DNA of 64,000 nucleotides from JASHVB01 sp963780805 (GCA_963780805.1 CAWADP010000009.1:1302001-1366000); one strand, 5' to 3'. Counted from the first letter of the stretch, positions 18,185 through 29,669 are shown. Notes: generated from the letters alone by a model not told the origin. Made by a program: numbers and translations.

Positions 18185-19411
18185 CTACTGCCAGGTGACA
18201 GGCAGCGACTTCAACGAGCGGAAGGTGATGCTTGGCTGGTATTCCAGCCGTTCGGTTTGCGCCCGCAGGTTGGGGAACCGCTCCGCCAACGCTCGGAACA
18301 CTTCCTGGCCTTCCACGCGTGCCAGCGTCGCGCCCAGGCAATGATGCGTGCCGGACCCGAAAGCGACGTGCTGGTTCGGCTGCCGGAAGATGTCGAACGT
18401 GTCCGGTTCGGGGAACTGGTCGGGATCGCGGTTGGCCGAGGATATGAACCAGCGGATGCGATCGTTTTTGCGCAGCACCGTGCCGCGCATCTCCACATCC
18501 TGCGTGGCGATGCGCTGGATGGAGACCACCGGCAAATCGTAGCGCAGGCACTCCTCGGTTGCCGCCTTGGCGCGGCCCACCGGATCCTGTTTCAGCAATT
18601 CCCATTGCTCCGGATGGTGGGTGAACGCCAGAGTACCGTTGCACAGCAGGTTGATGGTGGTTTCATGCCCCGCGAGCAGCAGCAGCGAGGCGTTCACCAG
18701 CACCTGGTGGCGGGTGAAGATTCCGCGCTTCTCGCCACTGGCCAGCACCGAGATGAAGTCGTCGCCCGGATTGACGAGGCGTTCGTCCACCATCGGCGAG
18801 ACGTAGTCGATCATGCCGCGCATACCCTCGGTAAGCGGCTTCATCCGGTCGTACTCGCCGCGGCCGATGTACAGCAGCTTCTCCGCAAGCTGGCGGACGT
18901 ATGGTCGTTCCGAAGCTGGCACGCCCATCATCTGCGCGATCACCAGCACCGGCAGCGGCGTCGCGAGGTCGCGCATCACGTCCATCTCGCCCTTGGCTTC
19001 CGCCGCATCGAGCAATTCGTTGACCGCGTCACGCACGAACGGGCGCCAGGCCTCCATCGACTTCGGCGTGAAATAAGCGTGCATCACCCGGCGCATTTCC
19101 AGATGCTCCGGCCGGTCGTGCTGGATGAACTGATCGCCCTGGTAGTTCCGGACGTAGTCGTAGAGGCCGTTATCCAACTCATCGATAGCCGGATAGGCGG
19201 GGCGGGGATCGTTGCGGAATACCGCGGAGGAGAACAGCTCGTGGTGACGGGTCAGCCACACCAGGTCGTCGTGGCGGGTGATCACCCACAGGGCGTAGGT
19301 CTCGTTCCAGTGGACCGGGTCCATGTCCCGCAGCCGGCCATAATAGGCGTATGGGTCGGCGATGACGTCGGGGGCGAACATGTTATCCGGAACGGGCACA
19401 ACGTTAAGCAT
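18185..19411 (-). CDS. Cytochrome P450
   Basis: The 408-residue soluble P450 has the oxygen-activating I-helix motif LLAGHETT, the ExxR motif in EECLRYDLP and the haem-binding loop FGSGTHHCLGATLAR with the axial Cys. The N-terminus lacks a membrane anchor, as usual for bacterial enzymes. The start at 19411 follows a clear aggagggagg ribosome binding site. With the adjacent ferredoxin it forms a class I type system. The substrate cannot be predicted. Confidence 0.93.
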   Translation of the reverse strand: MLNVVPVPDNMFAPDVIADPYAYYGRLRDMDPVHWNETYALWVITRHDDLVWLTRHHELFSSAVFRNDPRPAYPAIDELDNGLYDYVRNYQGDQFIQHDRPEHLEMRRVMHAYFTPKSMEAWRPFVRDAVNELLDAAEAKGEMDVMRDLATPLPVLVIAQMMGVPASERPYVRQLAEKLLYIGRGEYDRMKPLTEGMRGMIDYVSPMVDERLVNPGDDFISVLASGEKRGIFTRHQVLVNASLLLLAGHETTINLLCNGTLAFTHHPEQWELLKQDPVGRAKAATEECLRYDLPVVSIQRIATQDVEMRGTVLRKNDRIRWFISSANRDPDQFPEPDTFDIFRQPNQHVAFGSGTHHCLGATLARVEGQEVFRALAERFPNLRAQTERLEYQPSITFRSLKSLPVTWQ

Positions 19412-19457
19412 GATCCTCCCTCCTGTTGCTTGATTTGCGTCCGCCGCTGCAATTCAG

Positions 19458-19540
19458 CGTGGCGGTGCGGGCACGGCTTGCTTAGCAGCCCGATGCTACC
19501 GTCGGCATCGCGGAACGCCACCAGGTCGTCGTGCGGTGGC
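19458..19540 (-). pseudogene. Relic of a second Rieske oxygenase
   Basis: On the minus strand this short stretch encodes DDLVAFRDADGSIGLL followed by PCPHRHAEL. It closely matches the N-terminal Rieske domain of the gene at 16276-17554 (EDLVAFRDSDGSIGLL, LCPHRRASL). The similarity ends abruptly on both sides. The fragment lies just upstream of the P450 start, so an oxygenase gene probably once preceded the P450. Confidence 0.75.
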
Positions 19541-19699
19541 GGGTGGGCACCCGGCTGGCCGGCAGCGTAGAGCAACTCGGGGTGGGTGGGAACAGCGGGC
19601 GTGGGGGCGGAGTGGGGGCGGCGAGCGCAATGCCGAGCTTGCGTCGCTGGCCTCCTGACAGGACGCTGTCAGCATGATGCTGGTAGGCTGCCGCAGACC

Positions 19700-20782
19700 A
19701 TGTCGAAACCGCTGACCCTCACGCGCCTGCGCCGCATGGCCATTGCTGCGTCGTTCCGCGCGCCGGCCCCGCTCGGCGCCGCGATCCGCGCCATGGGCTT
19801 CGTGCAGGCGGACCCGATCCGCGTGCCGGCTCGCGCGCAGGACCTGATCCTGCGCCACCGCGTCGCCGACTATCGTGCCGGCGACGTGCAACGCCAGTTT
19901 TCGCGCCTGCAGGCGGAGGAGGATTTCCTCTACGCCTACGGTATCATGCCTCGCGACACCTGGCGGCTCCTGCATCCGCGCCATGATGCGGACAGCAGCG
20001 ATGGCCGGCACGCGCCGACCGGTCTCGCCGCCGACGTGCTGGCTTTCGTGCGCGAACGTGGCGTGACGCATCCGCGCGACCTCGCGGAACGCTTCGGCCG
20101 CGAGCGGGCCCGGAACGGCTGGGGAAGCTGGTCGGCGGCGACCACACGGGCGCTGCAACGCCTGCACTATTACGGCCTGCTCCGCGTGGCACAGCGCCGC
20201 GACGGCATCCGCATTTACGCGCCGGCGCCGGCGCATGACGAACCATTGTCGCGCGAAGAGCGCATCCGCCGCGTCGTGCTGCTGGTGGTGCGCATCCTGG
20301 CCCCGCTGCCCGAACGCAGCCTGCGACCCACCTGCGGCTTGTTGTCGCGTGGCGTGCCGGACCTGGGCGATCCGACGGACGCCGTCCGCGCACTGCTGGC
20401 CTCGGGCGAACTCGAAAGCGGCGAGGTCGAGGGCGAGCGCTATCTCTGGCCTCCCGGCCTGGCCGCACGCGAACCGCCGTGCATGGTGCGTTTCCTGGCG
20501 CCGTTCGATCCGCTGGTATGGGACCGCCGCCGCTTCGCGTTGCTGTGGGATTGGGAATACAGATTCGAAGCCTATACACCGGCCGCGGAACGCCAACTCG
20601 GCTACTACGCGCTGCCACTGCTCTGGGGCGAGCATGTCATCGGTTGGGCGAACGCTTCGGTTGTCGATGGGACGGTGCAGGTCGCGTCCGGGTTCGTCGG
20701 CGCGGCGCCGAAAGGGTACGACTTCCGCGGCGCGCTCGACTCCGAGATCGCACGTTTGACGACGTTCCTGCGGCCACGCTGA
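19700..20782 (+). CDS. Winged-helix DNA glycosylase of the AlkZ/YcaQ family
   Basis: The 360-residue product matches the HTH_42 family, whose members unhook interstrand crosslinks or remove bulky alkylated bases. Near the N-terminus is the family signature GFVQADPIRVPARAQDLIL; the Q-x-D form corresponds to the YcaQ-type catalytic motif. Other family segments are WSAATTRALQRLHYYGLLRV (winged helix), FLAPFDPLVWDRRRF and YRFEAYTPAAERQLGYYALPLLWG. The ATG at 19700 fits the family start. A YciI-like gene follows after 24 bases. Confidence 0.82.
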   Translation: MSKPLTLTRLRRMAIAASFRAPAPLGAAIRAMGFVQADPIRVPARAQDLILRHRVADYRAGDVQRQFSRLQAEEDFLYAYGIMPRDTWRLLHPRHDADSSDGRHAPTGLAADVLAFVRERGVTHPRDLAERFGRERARNGWGSWSAATTRALQRLHYYGLLRVAQRRDGIRIYAPAPAHDEPLSREERIRRVVLLVVRILAPLPERSLRPTCGLLSRGVPDLGDPTDAVRALLASGELESGEVEGERYLWPPGLAAREPPCMVRFLAPFDPLVWDRRRFALLWDWEYRFEAYTPAAERQLGYYALPLLWGEHVIGWANASVVDGTVQVASGFVGAAPKGYDFRGALDSEIARLTTFLRPR

Positions 20783-20806
20783 TGCAGCCATTTCGGAGGT
20801 CGCGCG

Positions 20807-21121
20807 ATGCCGCAATTGTTCGCTGTCACTCGTACCCGCGGCCCGAACTGGGATCATGCACGGCGGATGGAGGAACAAACCGATTGGCAGGCGCATGCCG
20901 TGTTCATGGATGGCCTGCATGACGAGGGATTTCTGCTATTGGTCGGGCCGCTGGAAGACACGCCGGACGTCCTGCTGATCGTCCGTGCCGACAGCGTGGA
21001 AGAGGTTGGTGCTCGCCTGGCGGCGGACCCATGGATCGCCAACGGCCTGCTGCGGCAGAAACAAATCGCACGGTGGACGTTGCGTCTGGGCACGCTGGAC
21101 CGGCACGCGCCTGCCAGTTGA
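20807..21121 (+). CDS. YciI-like (YCII domain) protein
   Basis: The 104-residue protein has the YCII pattern: an N-terminal strand FAVTRTRGPNWD, HAVFMDGLHDEGFLLLVGPL with the conserved Gly-Pro, and DPWIANGLLRQKQI with the conserved Asp-Pro before the last strand. These small ferredoxin-like-fold proteins resemble muconolactone isomerase and mostly have unknown roles. The gene follows the AlkZ-like gene closely and may be cotranscribed. Confidence 0.8.
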   Translation: MPQLFAVTRTRGPNWDHARRMEEQTDWQAHAVFMDGLHDEGFLLLVGPLEDTPDVLLIVRADSVEEVGARLAADPWIANGLLRQKQIARWTLRLGTLDRHAPAS

Positions 21122-21353
21122 GTGACACCCGCTATCGAACCAGTATTACTCGCGAACCCTGTAGTGCCTCATGTTTTGTAGTGCCTCATGTTGTCGATGT
21201 TGCGGAGGCGCGCTCGGCAATCTCGGTGGCATTGGCATTTGGCCGGCGCCATTCGCAGGCGTGCGATCGTTGGCATTTGCTTAAGGGAAACCTCCTCGCC
21301 GGTCCCCTGTCACGGGTTGCGGCTGGTGAGCCGCACGTTCTTGACCATGGCGG

Positions 21354-22136
21354 TCATCCACCAGGATGACGCCCGGCACGCTGTGGCAATACCAGCAGAC
21401 AGGCCACCATGAAAGCCGCTATGGCGGCGGAAATCTCCGGGCGACTCATGTCAAGGCCACCGGAATGCAGAGGCTTGTCGAGCAGATCGCCGAAGGTGGC
21501 TCCGAGCGGTCGGGTCAGGATGAAGGCCGTCCAGAACAGAAACACACGAGAGATGTTCGTCGCGTAACAGAGCATCGCGAGGACGGCGAGGAGGATGACA
21601 AAGAAGATCGCACCACCCGCAAAACCGAAGCCGGCAACATTGGATGTCCAGTCACCGAACGCGGTACCCAGAGTTTGTGAGAAGGTGATGGCAATCCAGT
21701 AGAAGGTCTCCGTCCTTGGATTATTGATCGTCTCCACAGCGACGGTGCCCATGGTCCAGTACCACAGCCCCAGGGTCGCCATGAGACATGCAAAAATCGC
21801 GAGCGAGCCCCCGGTGTAGCCGATCCCCAGAGAGCGATCGAAAAAATCAGCAGCGGTTGTGCCGAACAAGGTCGCTGCAACGATGGTCGCCCAATACAGG
21901 AATGAATGGAACCTTTCGGCTTTTGTCTGGATAATGATCAGCACCGCCAGCGGGACGATGAACACCCCGCAGCCAGCCAGGTACCCCCAATTCAGGGTCA
22001 TGCTGATCGTGTCGCCACCCGTCTCACCCAGCGTCGTCGCCGCAATTTTGATGATCCAGAAAAATACGGTGACTTCAGGCACCTTGCTCGATGCCCAGTT
22101 GCTCGATGCCCAGTGATCTCGGCGTGGGTTCACCAT
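21354..22136 (-). CDS. Polytopic membrane protein of the COG4705 type with four internal repeats
   Basis: The 260-residue protein has about eight membrane helices in four copies of a two-helix unit. Each unit holds a related motif: TTLGETGGD, TLFGTTAADFFD, QTLGTAFGDW and RPLGATFGDLLD. The regular T/P-LG-x-T-x-x-D spacing suggests an internally repeated transporter or channel-like fold. The family is uncharacterised. A 15-bp direct duplication near 22090-22120 duplicates WASS in the N-terminus. The ATG at 22136 follows an aggag, whereas the one at 22151 has no such signal. Confidence 0.65.
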   Translation of the reverse strand: MVNPRRDHWASSNWASSKVPEVTVFFWIIKIAATTLGETGGDTISMTLNWGYLAGCGVFIVPLAVLIIIQTKAERFHSFLYWATIVAATLFGTTAADFFDRSLGIGYTGGSLAIFACLMATLGLWYWTMGTVAVETINNPRTETFYWIAITFSQTLGTAFGDWTSNVAGFGFAGGAIFFVILLAVLAMLCYATNISRVFLFWTAFILTRPLGATFGDLLDKPLHSGGLDMSRPEISAAIAAFMVACLLVLPQRAGRHPGG

Positions 22137-22283
22137 CCTCTCCTGTCTCATGGTGGCGGACGGGTCTGTTTTCGCGTGGAATTGGGCTTTTTCAAGCCGA
22201 AAATGATTGATTGTGCTTCATGTCCGCGCGGCGTGGGGTGTGCGCTGGCTGGGCCATGTATCGTGCCTCAACGATCGTGAGTA

Positions 22284-22787
22284 CTATCGCTGCCCGATCT
22301 CGCGCAGATACACTGGCAGGTCGGTGGCAGGATTCGTCGCGGGGACGGCGAAGAACATTTCGGCGACCCAGCCACGATGATAGGAGCCGTGATTGACCAC
22401 GTGCAGCAGGATCTCGCCGCGCGTCATCACGCTGGGCTCGCCGCCGATGAAGCGGAACGACACAGGCTCGGCCAGTGTCACCGGCGATTGCGCCGCGCTC
22501 CAGTCGATCCACCAGCGGTTCATCGCCTGCTGCGCCGTCCAAAGATCGGCCAGATCAGGGTGCAGCAGGACGTTGCGCGCCTGGAAGCCGTGGTCGCGGC
22601 CCTCGATATGCGCCTGCCAGATCAGGTCGATAAGATAGTTGTGGTTCAGCGTACCGATGATGGTCTTGAACAGGGTGGTGCGGTCTTTGGTGGCCTCGCC
22701 GGGGGGCAGGGAAGCGACCGCCTCGAAGGTCAGGCGGTCGGCCCAGCCGCGATAGTCGGCCAGCATCCGGGCGGTAGCGCTGTCCAT
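22284..22787 (-). CDS. DinB-family protein
   Basis: The 167-residue protein shows the DinB/YfiT-like four-helix pattern with metal-binding His residues in TLNHNYLID and VVNHGSYHRGWVAEM. The N-terminus (YRGWADRLTFEAVASLPP) is typical for the family. DinB-superfamily proteins are metal-dependent, often thiol-related transferases or hydrolases of unknown substrate. It is probably cotranscribed with the aldolase-like gene upstream (34-base gap, same strand). Confidence 0.85.
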   Translation of the reverse strand: MDSATARMLADYRGWADRLTFEAVASLPPGEATKDRTTLFKTIIGTLNHNYLIDLIWQAHIEGRDHGFQARNVLLHPDLADLWTAQQAMNRWWIDWSAAQSPVTLAEPVSFRFIGGEPSVMTRGEILLHVVNHGSYHRGWVAEMFFAVPATNPATDLPVYLREIGQR

Positions 22788-22821
22788 GTCGGCCTCCTAT
22801 CGTGGAATGACGTGCCGCGGC

Positions 22822-23583
22822 TCAGCGGCGGTAGTCGGCGCCCTTGCGCTCCACCGTTCGCACCAGGCCTTGCCATTCCATCAGGCCATAGTTGTCGGTG
22901 TTGCGGATCTTCTGCATCCGCTCGGCCGCCTTCTGCACGACGTCGGGTTCCACCATCACCGGCGGCGCGTCCATGGTGCGGGCGATCAGTTCCAGTTCGC
23001 AGGCGCGTTCCAGCATATAGAGGCGCATCAGTGCGCCGTGGATCGTCGGGCCGAAGGTCAGCAGGCCGTGGTTCAGCAGCACCACGCAGCTTCCATGGGC
23101 GCAGGTGCGGCCGAGCGCCTCGCATTCCTCCACGCTGGCGGGCACGCCGTACGGGTGATACGCGACGTCGTCCAGCACCTGCAGCGCGTCCTGGCTGATC
23201 GGGCGCAGGCCGCGGTCCAGCAGGGAAATGCCGGCACCGGCGCGGGTGTGCGTGTGCAGCACGCAGCTGGCGTCGGGGCGGGCCTTGTAAACGCCGCTAT
23301 GAATGGTGAAGCCGGCATTGTTGAATTTGCCCGAGACGCCCAGCACGTTGCCGTCCATGTCCATCTTGATCAGCGAGGACGCGGTGACCTCGTCGAACAT
23401 CTCGCCGTAGCGATTGATCAGGAAATGCTCCGGCTCGCCGGGAATGCGGGCGGACATGTGGGTGTTGATGGTGTCGGTCCAGCCAAAATAGTTGACGATG
23501 TGATAGAGCGCGGCGAGATCGCAGCGGGCTTGCCATTCGGCGTCGGTCATCTGCGGGCGGGTCAGTTGCAGGGCGGCGGACAT
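22822..23583 (-). CDS. Class II aldolase/adducin family protein
   Basis: The 253-residue product has the zinc-binding HTHTRAGAG motif and the later LLNHGLLTFGPTIHGALMRLYMLERACE segment. GWTDTINTHMSARIPG near the N-terminus is also typical. Relatives include fuculose-phosphate aldolase and decarboxylases, but this 250-residue subgroup usually lacks a known substrate. It starts after a weak Gly-rich leader and precedes the DinB gene. Confidence 0.88.
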   Translation of the reverse strand: MSAALQLTRPQMTDAEWQARCDLAALYHIVNYFGWTDTINTHMSARIPGEPEHFLINRYGEMFDEVTASSLIKMDMDGNVLGVSGKFNNAGFTIHSGVYKARPDASCVLHTHTRAGAGISLLDRGLRPISQDALQVLDDVAYHPYGVPASVEECEALGRTCAHGSCVVLLNHGLLTFGPTIHGALMRLYMLERACELELIARTMDAPPVMVEPDVVQKAAERMQKIRNTDNYGLMEWQGLVRTVERKGADYRR

Positions 23584-23808
23584 GCGGGGCTCCGAGTTGA
23601 AGGACGCCGAATGGTGCGGGAGTTGCTGCCGCGGCGCAACATGCGCCTGATACGCACGCCAGGTGCCGGCTGGGACGCCCCGGCTGGCATGCCCCGGCTG
23701 TCATGCCCCCCTTGCCATGCCCCCTTTCCCCCCTTGGCATGCCAAAACAATTGCTCTCTCCGGCCGGGACAGCGGGATCTGCCTGTTGTAGCCGCGGCTA
23801 CAAACGCA

Positions 23809-24039
23809 GGCCGGTGCTGCGGGTGGCTGGCATGCTTGTCGCAGAGGAAGCGCAGGCGTAGAGATCGCTGAGAAGGCTTCTTTGTTGTCGCTGAGAAGAT
23901 CTGCTTTACTGAAGTCAGGCGGCCATGCGGCTCATGCGCGACGAGTCATAGTGATCTTCTCAGCGATGTGATCTTCTCAGCGATCTCTGCGCCTCTGCCT
24001 CCTGTGCGATAAGGATGCCAGCCGCCCGCGGCACCGGCC
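23809..24039. repeat. Long imperfect hairpin with repeated inner arms
   Basis: Arms at 23809-23875 and 23973-24039 are 67 bases each and pair at 58 positions. In the 97-base loop, cgctgagaagatc (23889) pairs with gatcttctcagcg (23953), and the word gatcttctcagcgat occurs twice in a row on the right side. No coding frame is present. It may be a non-autonomous mobile element, or a structured RNA or terminator between the aldolase and the exporter operon. The remaining sequence from 23584 to 23808 holds only ggcatgcc-rich short repeats. Confidence 0.8.
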
Positions 24040-24101
24040 ACGCGTTGGATGGGCGGCGGTACGCCGAAACGAATGACCCCGACGACCGTCGTCCGCCGCT
24101 G

Positions 24102-25200
24102 TCATGCGACCGCGCGTCGCACCATCACGCCGGCCACCGCCAGCATGACCAACGCGATGATCGCCATCGGCCAGGCCTGTTGCAACACCACGGAAAGCGG
24201 CATGTCCTGCAAGAACAGACCGCGCGCCGCGACCAGCATATAGCGCACGGGATCGGCGCGGCTGATGAACTCGACGGCCGGGGGCATGTTCTCCACCGGC
24301 GCGGCGTAGCCGGACAGCACGATCATCGGCGATGCGATCACGAACACGCCCAGCATGCCTTGCTGCTGGGTGCGCGCGATGCTCGAGATCGCCAGTCCGA
24401 TCGCGGTGCCGGTGAGGGTGAACAATATCAGCACCGCTTGCAGCAGCACGAGGTCGCCGCGGAACGGCACGCGGAACCACAGCAACGCAGCGACGATGAC
24501 GATGTTGGCGTCGAGCATGCCGACGATGATGCCGGGCAGCGCCTTGCCGAGCAGGATCTCCAGCGGGCGCAAAGGGGTGACGAGCAATTGCTCCAGCGTG
24601 CCGAGCTCGCGCTCGCGGGACAAAGCGAGGGCGCTGATCAGCAGCGACATGATCATCGAGAGCACGCAGACCAGGCCGGGAAGGATGAACCACTTGCTCT
24701 CCAGCGTGGGGTTGAACCAGTCGCGGGTCAGCAGCACCAGCGGCGTGTGGGTCGGGTGCAGGTCGGCGTCGTATCCGGCGACGATGTCGGCGGCGTAGCC
24801 CTGCAGCAGCAGGGCGGTGTTGGAACGGCGGGCGTCCACCAGCAACTGCGCTGCCGCGGTGCGTCCGGCCAGCACGTCGGCGGAGAAGTTCTGTGGCAGA
24901 TGCAGCACGGCGGCGACCTGCGTGTCGTCGAGTTCCTGCCGCGCCTGCGCCGGCGATTGCGGGGCGGCGGCGACGTGGAAGGCGGGGGAGGCTGCAAAGC
25001 GGCGCACCAGCTCGGCGGATTGGGCGCCGGCGTCCTCGTTCCAGATGCCGAGCGCGACGTGGGTTACGTCGTAGCTGGCGGCGTAGGCGAACAGTACCGA
25101 CCTGCACGATCGGCGGGATCAGGATGACGCGGCGGGTCTTTGGATCCTTCCAGAGCGCCGCAAGCTCCTTCAGAATCAAGGCGAGGATGCGGCGGAGCAT
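24102..25200 (-). CDS. ybhR: ABC-2 type permease, YbhR-like (one frameshift in the given sequence)
   Basis: This is the last gene of a YbhGFSR-type exporter. The N-terminus MLRRILALILKELAALWKDP is characteristic of YbhS/YbhR permeases, followed by one membrane helix, a periplasmic domain with an RDWFNPTLESKWFILPG motif and about five C-terminal helices with SRERELGTLEQLLVTPL. One inserted base near 25098 splits the frame after PPIVQV; the +1 frame then reads LFAYAASYDVTHVALG. The reconstructed length is about 366 residues. It is separated from the other permease by a 133-base palindromic repeat cluster. Confidence 0.8.
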
Positions 25201-25333
25201 CAGAGTAGAAAGAACTCCCTCCCCCCTTGTGGGGGAGGGTTGGGCTGGGGGGACACGAGACAGGAGGCGCGGTGGCAGCAACCCCCCACCCTGGCCCTCC
25301 CCCTCGAGGGGGGAGGGAATAGAAATTTGGTTT
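25201..25333. repeat. Palindromic repeats between the two permease genes
   Basis: The gap carries two GC-rich palindromes, ccctcccccttgtgggggaggg near 25217 (written here as paired ccctccccc / gggggaggg) and ccctccccctc / gaggggggaggg near 25297. The same type of element occurs elsewhere in the window between genes. It separates genes that would otherwise be tightly packed and could reduce readthrough to the last gene. Confidence 0.6.
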
Positions 25334-26458
25334 TCAATCCAGCCTCCGTCGTGTCACCAGCACGGTGCCGGTCACCGCCAGCGTTGCCGCCGCGGCCAGC
25401 GCCGCCATGTTGGGCAACAGCACGGGCCAGACGTTGCCCGCCAGAAACAGCGTTTGCAGGATGGAGACCAGGTAGCGCGCCGGCACGGCATAGGTGATCA
25501 CCTGCAGCCAGTGCGGCATCGCGGCGATGTCGAATACCATCCCGGACAGCATGAACGCCGGCATCATCGTGGTCAGAAACGCCATCTGCGAGGCGACGAA
25601 CTGGTTGCGCGACAGCGTCGAAATGAACAGCCCCCAGCCCAGCGCATAGACCAGGAACAGGGAGACCGCGACGCCCAACGGGAACAGGCTGCCGCGGAAG
25701 GGCACGCCGAACAGGAAGGTCGCCAACAACAGCGAGACCAGCATGCTGCCGATGCCCAGGACGAAGTTGCAGCCCAGGCGCGCGAGGATCATCTCGCCCA
25801 TATGCGCGGGGGACGCGAGCAATGATCTCCATCGTGCCGTGCTCCCATTCGCGGGAGACGCCGCCGGCGGTCAGCAGCGTGCCCGCCATGGTCATCACCA
25901 TGGCGATGACGCCCGGCACGATGGCATCGGCCGAGCGCAGCTCCGGGTTGAACCAGTCGCGGATTTGCAGATCGATGCCGCCGGTCGCTCGCAGCCGTCT
26001 TTCCTGCTGCTCCCCGGACAGCCACACCTGCAAGGCACCGGTGACGTAGCCTTCCAGGATGCGCGCCGTATTGGGATCGGTGGCGTTCACGTCCAGTCCG
26101 GCGATGGCCGGCCATGCGGCGGAGCGCGTCAGGTGCTGCATGAAATCCTGCCGCACCACGACGATGCCGCGCACCCGGCCGGCGGCGAGCGCGGTCTCGG
26201 CGTCGTGCATGCTGGTGGCGCGCTGCACCGACAGGTAGGGCGATGCGTCCATCGCCTGGATCAGGCCGCGCACCTCTTGTTCCGGCGCATCGGCCACCAG
26301 CGCGACGGGCATATGGTTGGCGTCGAAGGAAATGCCGAAGCCGAGCACCAGCAGCAGGACCAGCGGCATCAGGAACGCGATCAGCATGGCGGACGGATCG
26401 CGCACCACGTGCTTCATTTCCTTGCGCAGCAGGCCGCGCAGGCGCATGGCGGCGGGGG

Positions 26459-26462
<4 letters not shown>
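25334..26462 (-). CDS. ybhS: ABC-2 type permease, YbhS-like (one frameshift in the given sequence)
   Basis: The protein starts MTPAAMRLRGLLRKEMKHVV with one N-terminal helix (MLIAFLMPLVLLLVLGFG). It continues with a large periplasmic domain and RDWFNPELRSADAIVPGVIAMV, SREWEHGTMEIIA and five C-terminal helices ending TLAVTGTVLVTRRRLD. The start overlaps the stop of the ATPase gene (ATGA at 26459-26462). The frame changes by one inserted base near 25815. The reconstructed length is about 376 residues. Two such permeases probably form the membrane part of the exporter as a heterodimer. Confidence 0.82.
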
Positions 26463-28309
<1,847 letters not shown>

Positions 28310-28691
28310 CGTGATCGATCCCCGTCAGGGCCGGCCGATCGATGGCCGTCATGGCTGGACAAACGCTGACCGTCATGGCCGGGCTTGACCGTATAGCCGT
28401 CAGCATAAGGCGGCGCCGGAGAAGAATACTCCGCCTCCCCTTGTGGCAGGGGGCTGGAGGGAGGGGTCGAACCACAAGAACCCTCTCGTTTCGCGCCCTC
28501 GCCCGGCCCGTCCCACAAGCGGAGAGGAGTTCTTTGTTCCTGCCCCTCGGCCTTATCCTGCCGCCTATGGTGCTCGACCGGGCCAGCCACCCGAGGCGAT
28601 CCGATCGATGTTCTGACACAGGCTCCCGATCGATCGTGTGCGGATGGCCGGGTCAGGCCGGTCAGGCCCGGCCATGACAGGGGGCGGCGGA
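28310..28691. repeat. Repeat cluster between the ATPase and HlyD genes
   Basis: No gene is seen. The stretch holds repeated ggccgtcatggc-like words (28340-28400), a palindromic element with ggcgccggagaagaatactccgc near 28412 (paired with the 17890 element in inverted form), and a ggccgggtcaggccggtcaggc triple near 28645. The end taggg/ggccatgac lies right at the HlyD stop. Confidence 0.55.
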
Positions 28692-29669
28692 TCACTTCCC
28701 CTCCGCCAAATGCAGCGTGACCGGCATGCCCTGGCGCAGGCCGTCGTCGGGATCTTCCACCCGCACGCGCAAACGATACACGAGCTGCGTGCGCAGCTCC
28801 GGAGTCTCCACCGTCTTCGGGGTAAACTCCGCCGCGGGCGAGAGGTAGCCGATGCGCCCGCGATAGCTGTGCCCGCCATCCGTTGTCACGGTCACCAACG
28901 CCCCCGGTACCAGCCGCGGCAGCAGTGGCTCCGGCGCGAAGGCGCGCACCCAGACCTCACCCTGGATCGCCACCGAATAGACCGCGGCGCCCGGCAGCAC
29001 GACGGTGCCCGGCTCGATCACCCGCGTCATGATGATGCCATCGCCCGGCGCGGTCAGCCGTGTGTGCGCGAGCTGGGTGCGGGACAGCGCCAGCGTGGCC
29101 TCCGCCGCGCGCAGGTTGGCGCGGCCGGCCTCGATATCCTGCGGGCGTGGACCGTTGATCGCCTCGGCCAGCGCGGCCTGGGTCTGAGCAAGCTTCGCCA
29201 CCGCAGAATCCATCGCCATCCGCGCGTCGTCGAGCTGCTGCTGCGAGGAGACGTTGCGCGCCGCCAGATCGTGCTGGCGCAGGAAGCTCACCCGGGCATC
29301 CACCAGCGACGCCTGCGCGGCCGCGAGGTTGGCGCGGGCCTGGTCGATATCCTCGGGCCGCGTGCCCGCCAGCAATTCGTCGAGCTGCGCCTTGGCGGCG
29401 TCGCGCCGAGCCTCGGCGAGGTCGGCGGCATTGTGATAGTTGGTAGCGTCCACCTCGGCGACATCTTCGCCCTGGCTCACTCGATCGCCTTCGCGCTTCA
29501 GCATGGCGACGACCTTGCCGGTCACCTGAAACGAGAGGTCCACCTGGCGGATGTCCACGTTGCCGTACAGCGTGCGCGGGTCGGGCGTGGCGGCCAGGCG
29601 TTGCGCCAGCAACCAGCCGCCGCCACCCAACACTGCGACGGCAATCAGCAAGGGCAGGATGCGCTTCAT
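28692..29669 (-). CDS. ybhG: HlyD/YbhG-type membrane fusion protein
   Basis: The 325-residue protein begins MKRILPLLIAVAVLGGGGWLL, a membrane anchor or signal, and then shows the YbhG/HlyD layout. There is a biotinyl-lipoyl-like start (GNVDIRQVDLSFQVTGKV), two long helices of Ala/Asp/Arg heptads (LAEARRDAAKAQLDELLAGTR, QARANLAAAQASLVDARV), and a beta-domain with APGDGIIMTRVIEPGTVV. It would link the ABC exporter across the periplasm to an outer-membrane channel not encoded here. It is the first gene of the exporter set, separated from the ATPase by a repeat cluster. Confidence 0.88.
   Translation of the reverse strand: MKRILPLLIAVAVLGGGGWLLAQRLAATPDPRTLYGNVDIRQVDLSFQVTGKVVAMLKREGDRVSQGEDVAEVDATNYHNAADLAEARRDAAKAQLDELLAGTRPEDIDQARANLAAAQASLVDARVSFLRQHDLAARNVSSQQQLDDARMAMDSAVAKLAQTQAALAEAINGPRPQDIEAGRANLRAAEATLALSRTQLAHTRLTAPGDGIIMTRVIEPGTVVLPGAAVYSVAIQGEVWVRAFAPEPLLPRLVPGALVTVTTDGGHSYRGRIGYLSPAAEFTPKTVETPELRTQLVYRLRVRVEDPDDGLRQGMPVTLHLAEGK

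Noticed and set aside
18122..19570. 482-codon open frame opposite the P450 and ferredoxin
   Set aside because: It spans two well-identified genes on the other strand and shows no family features.
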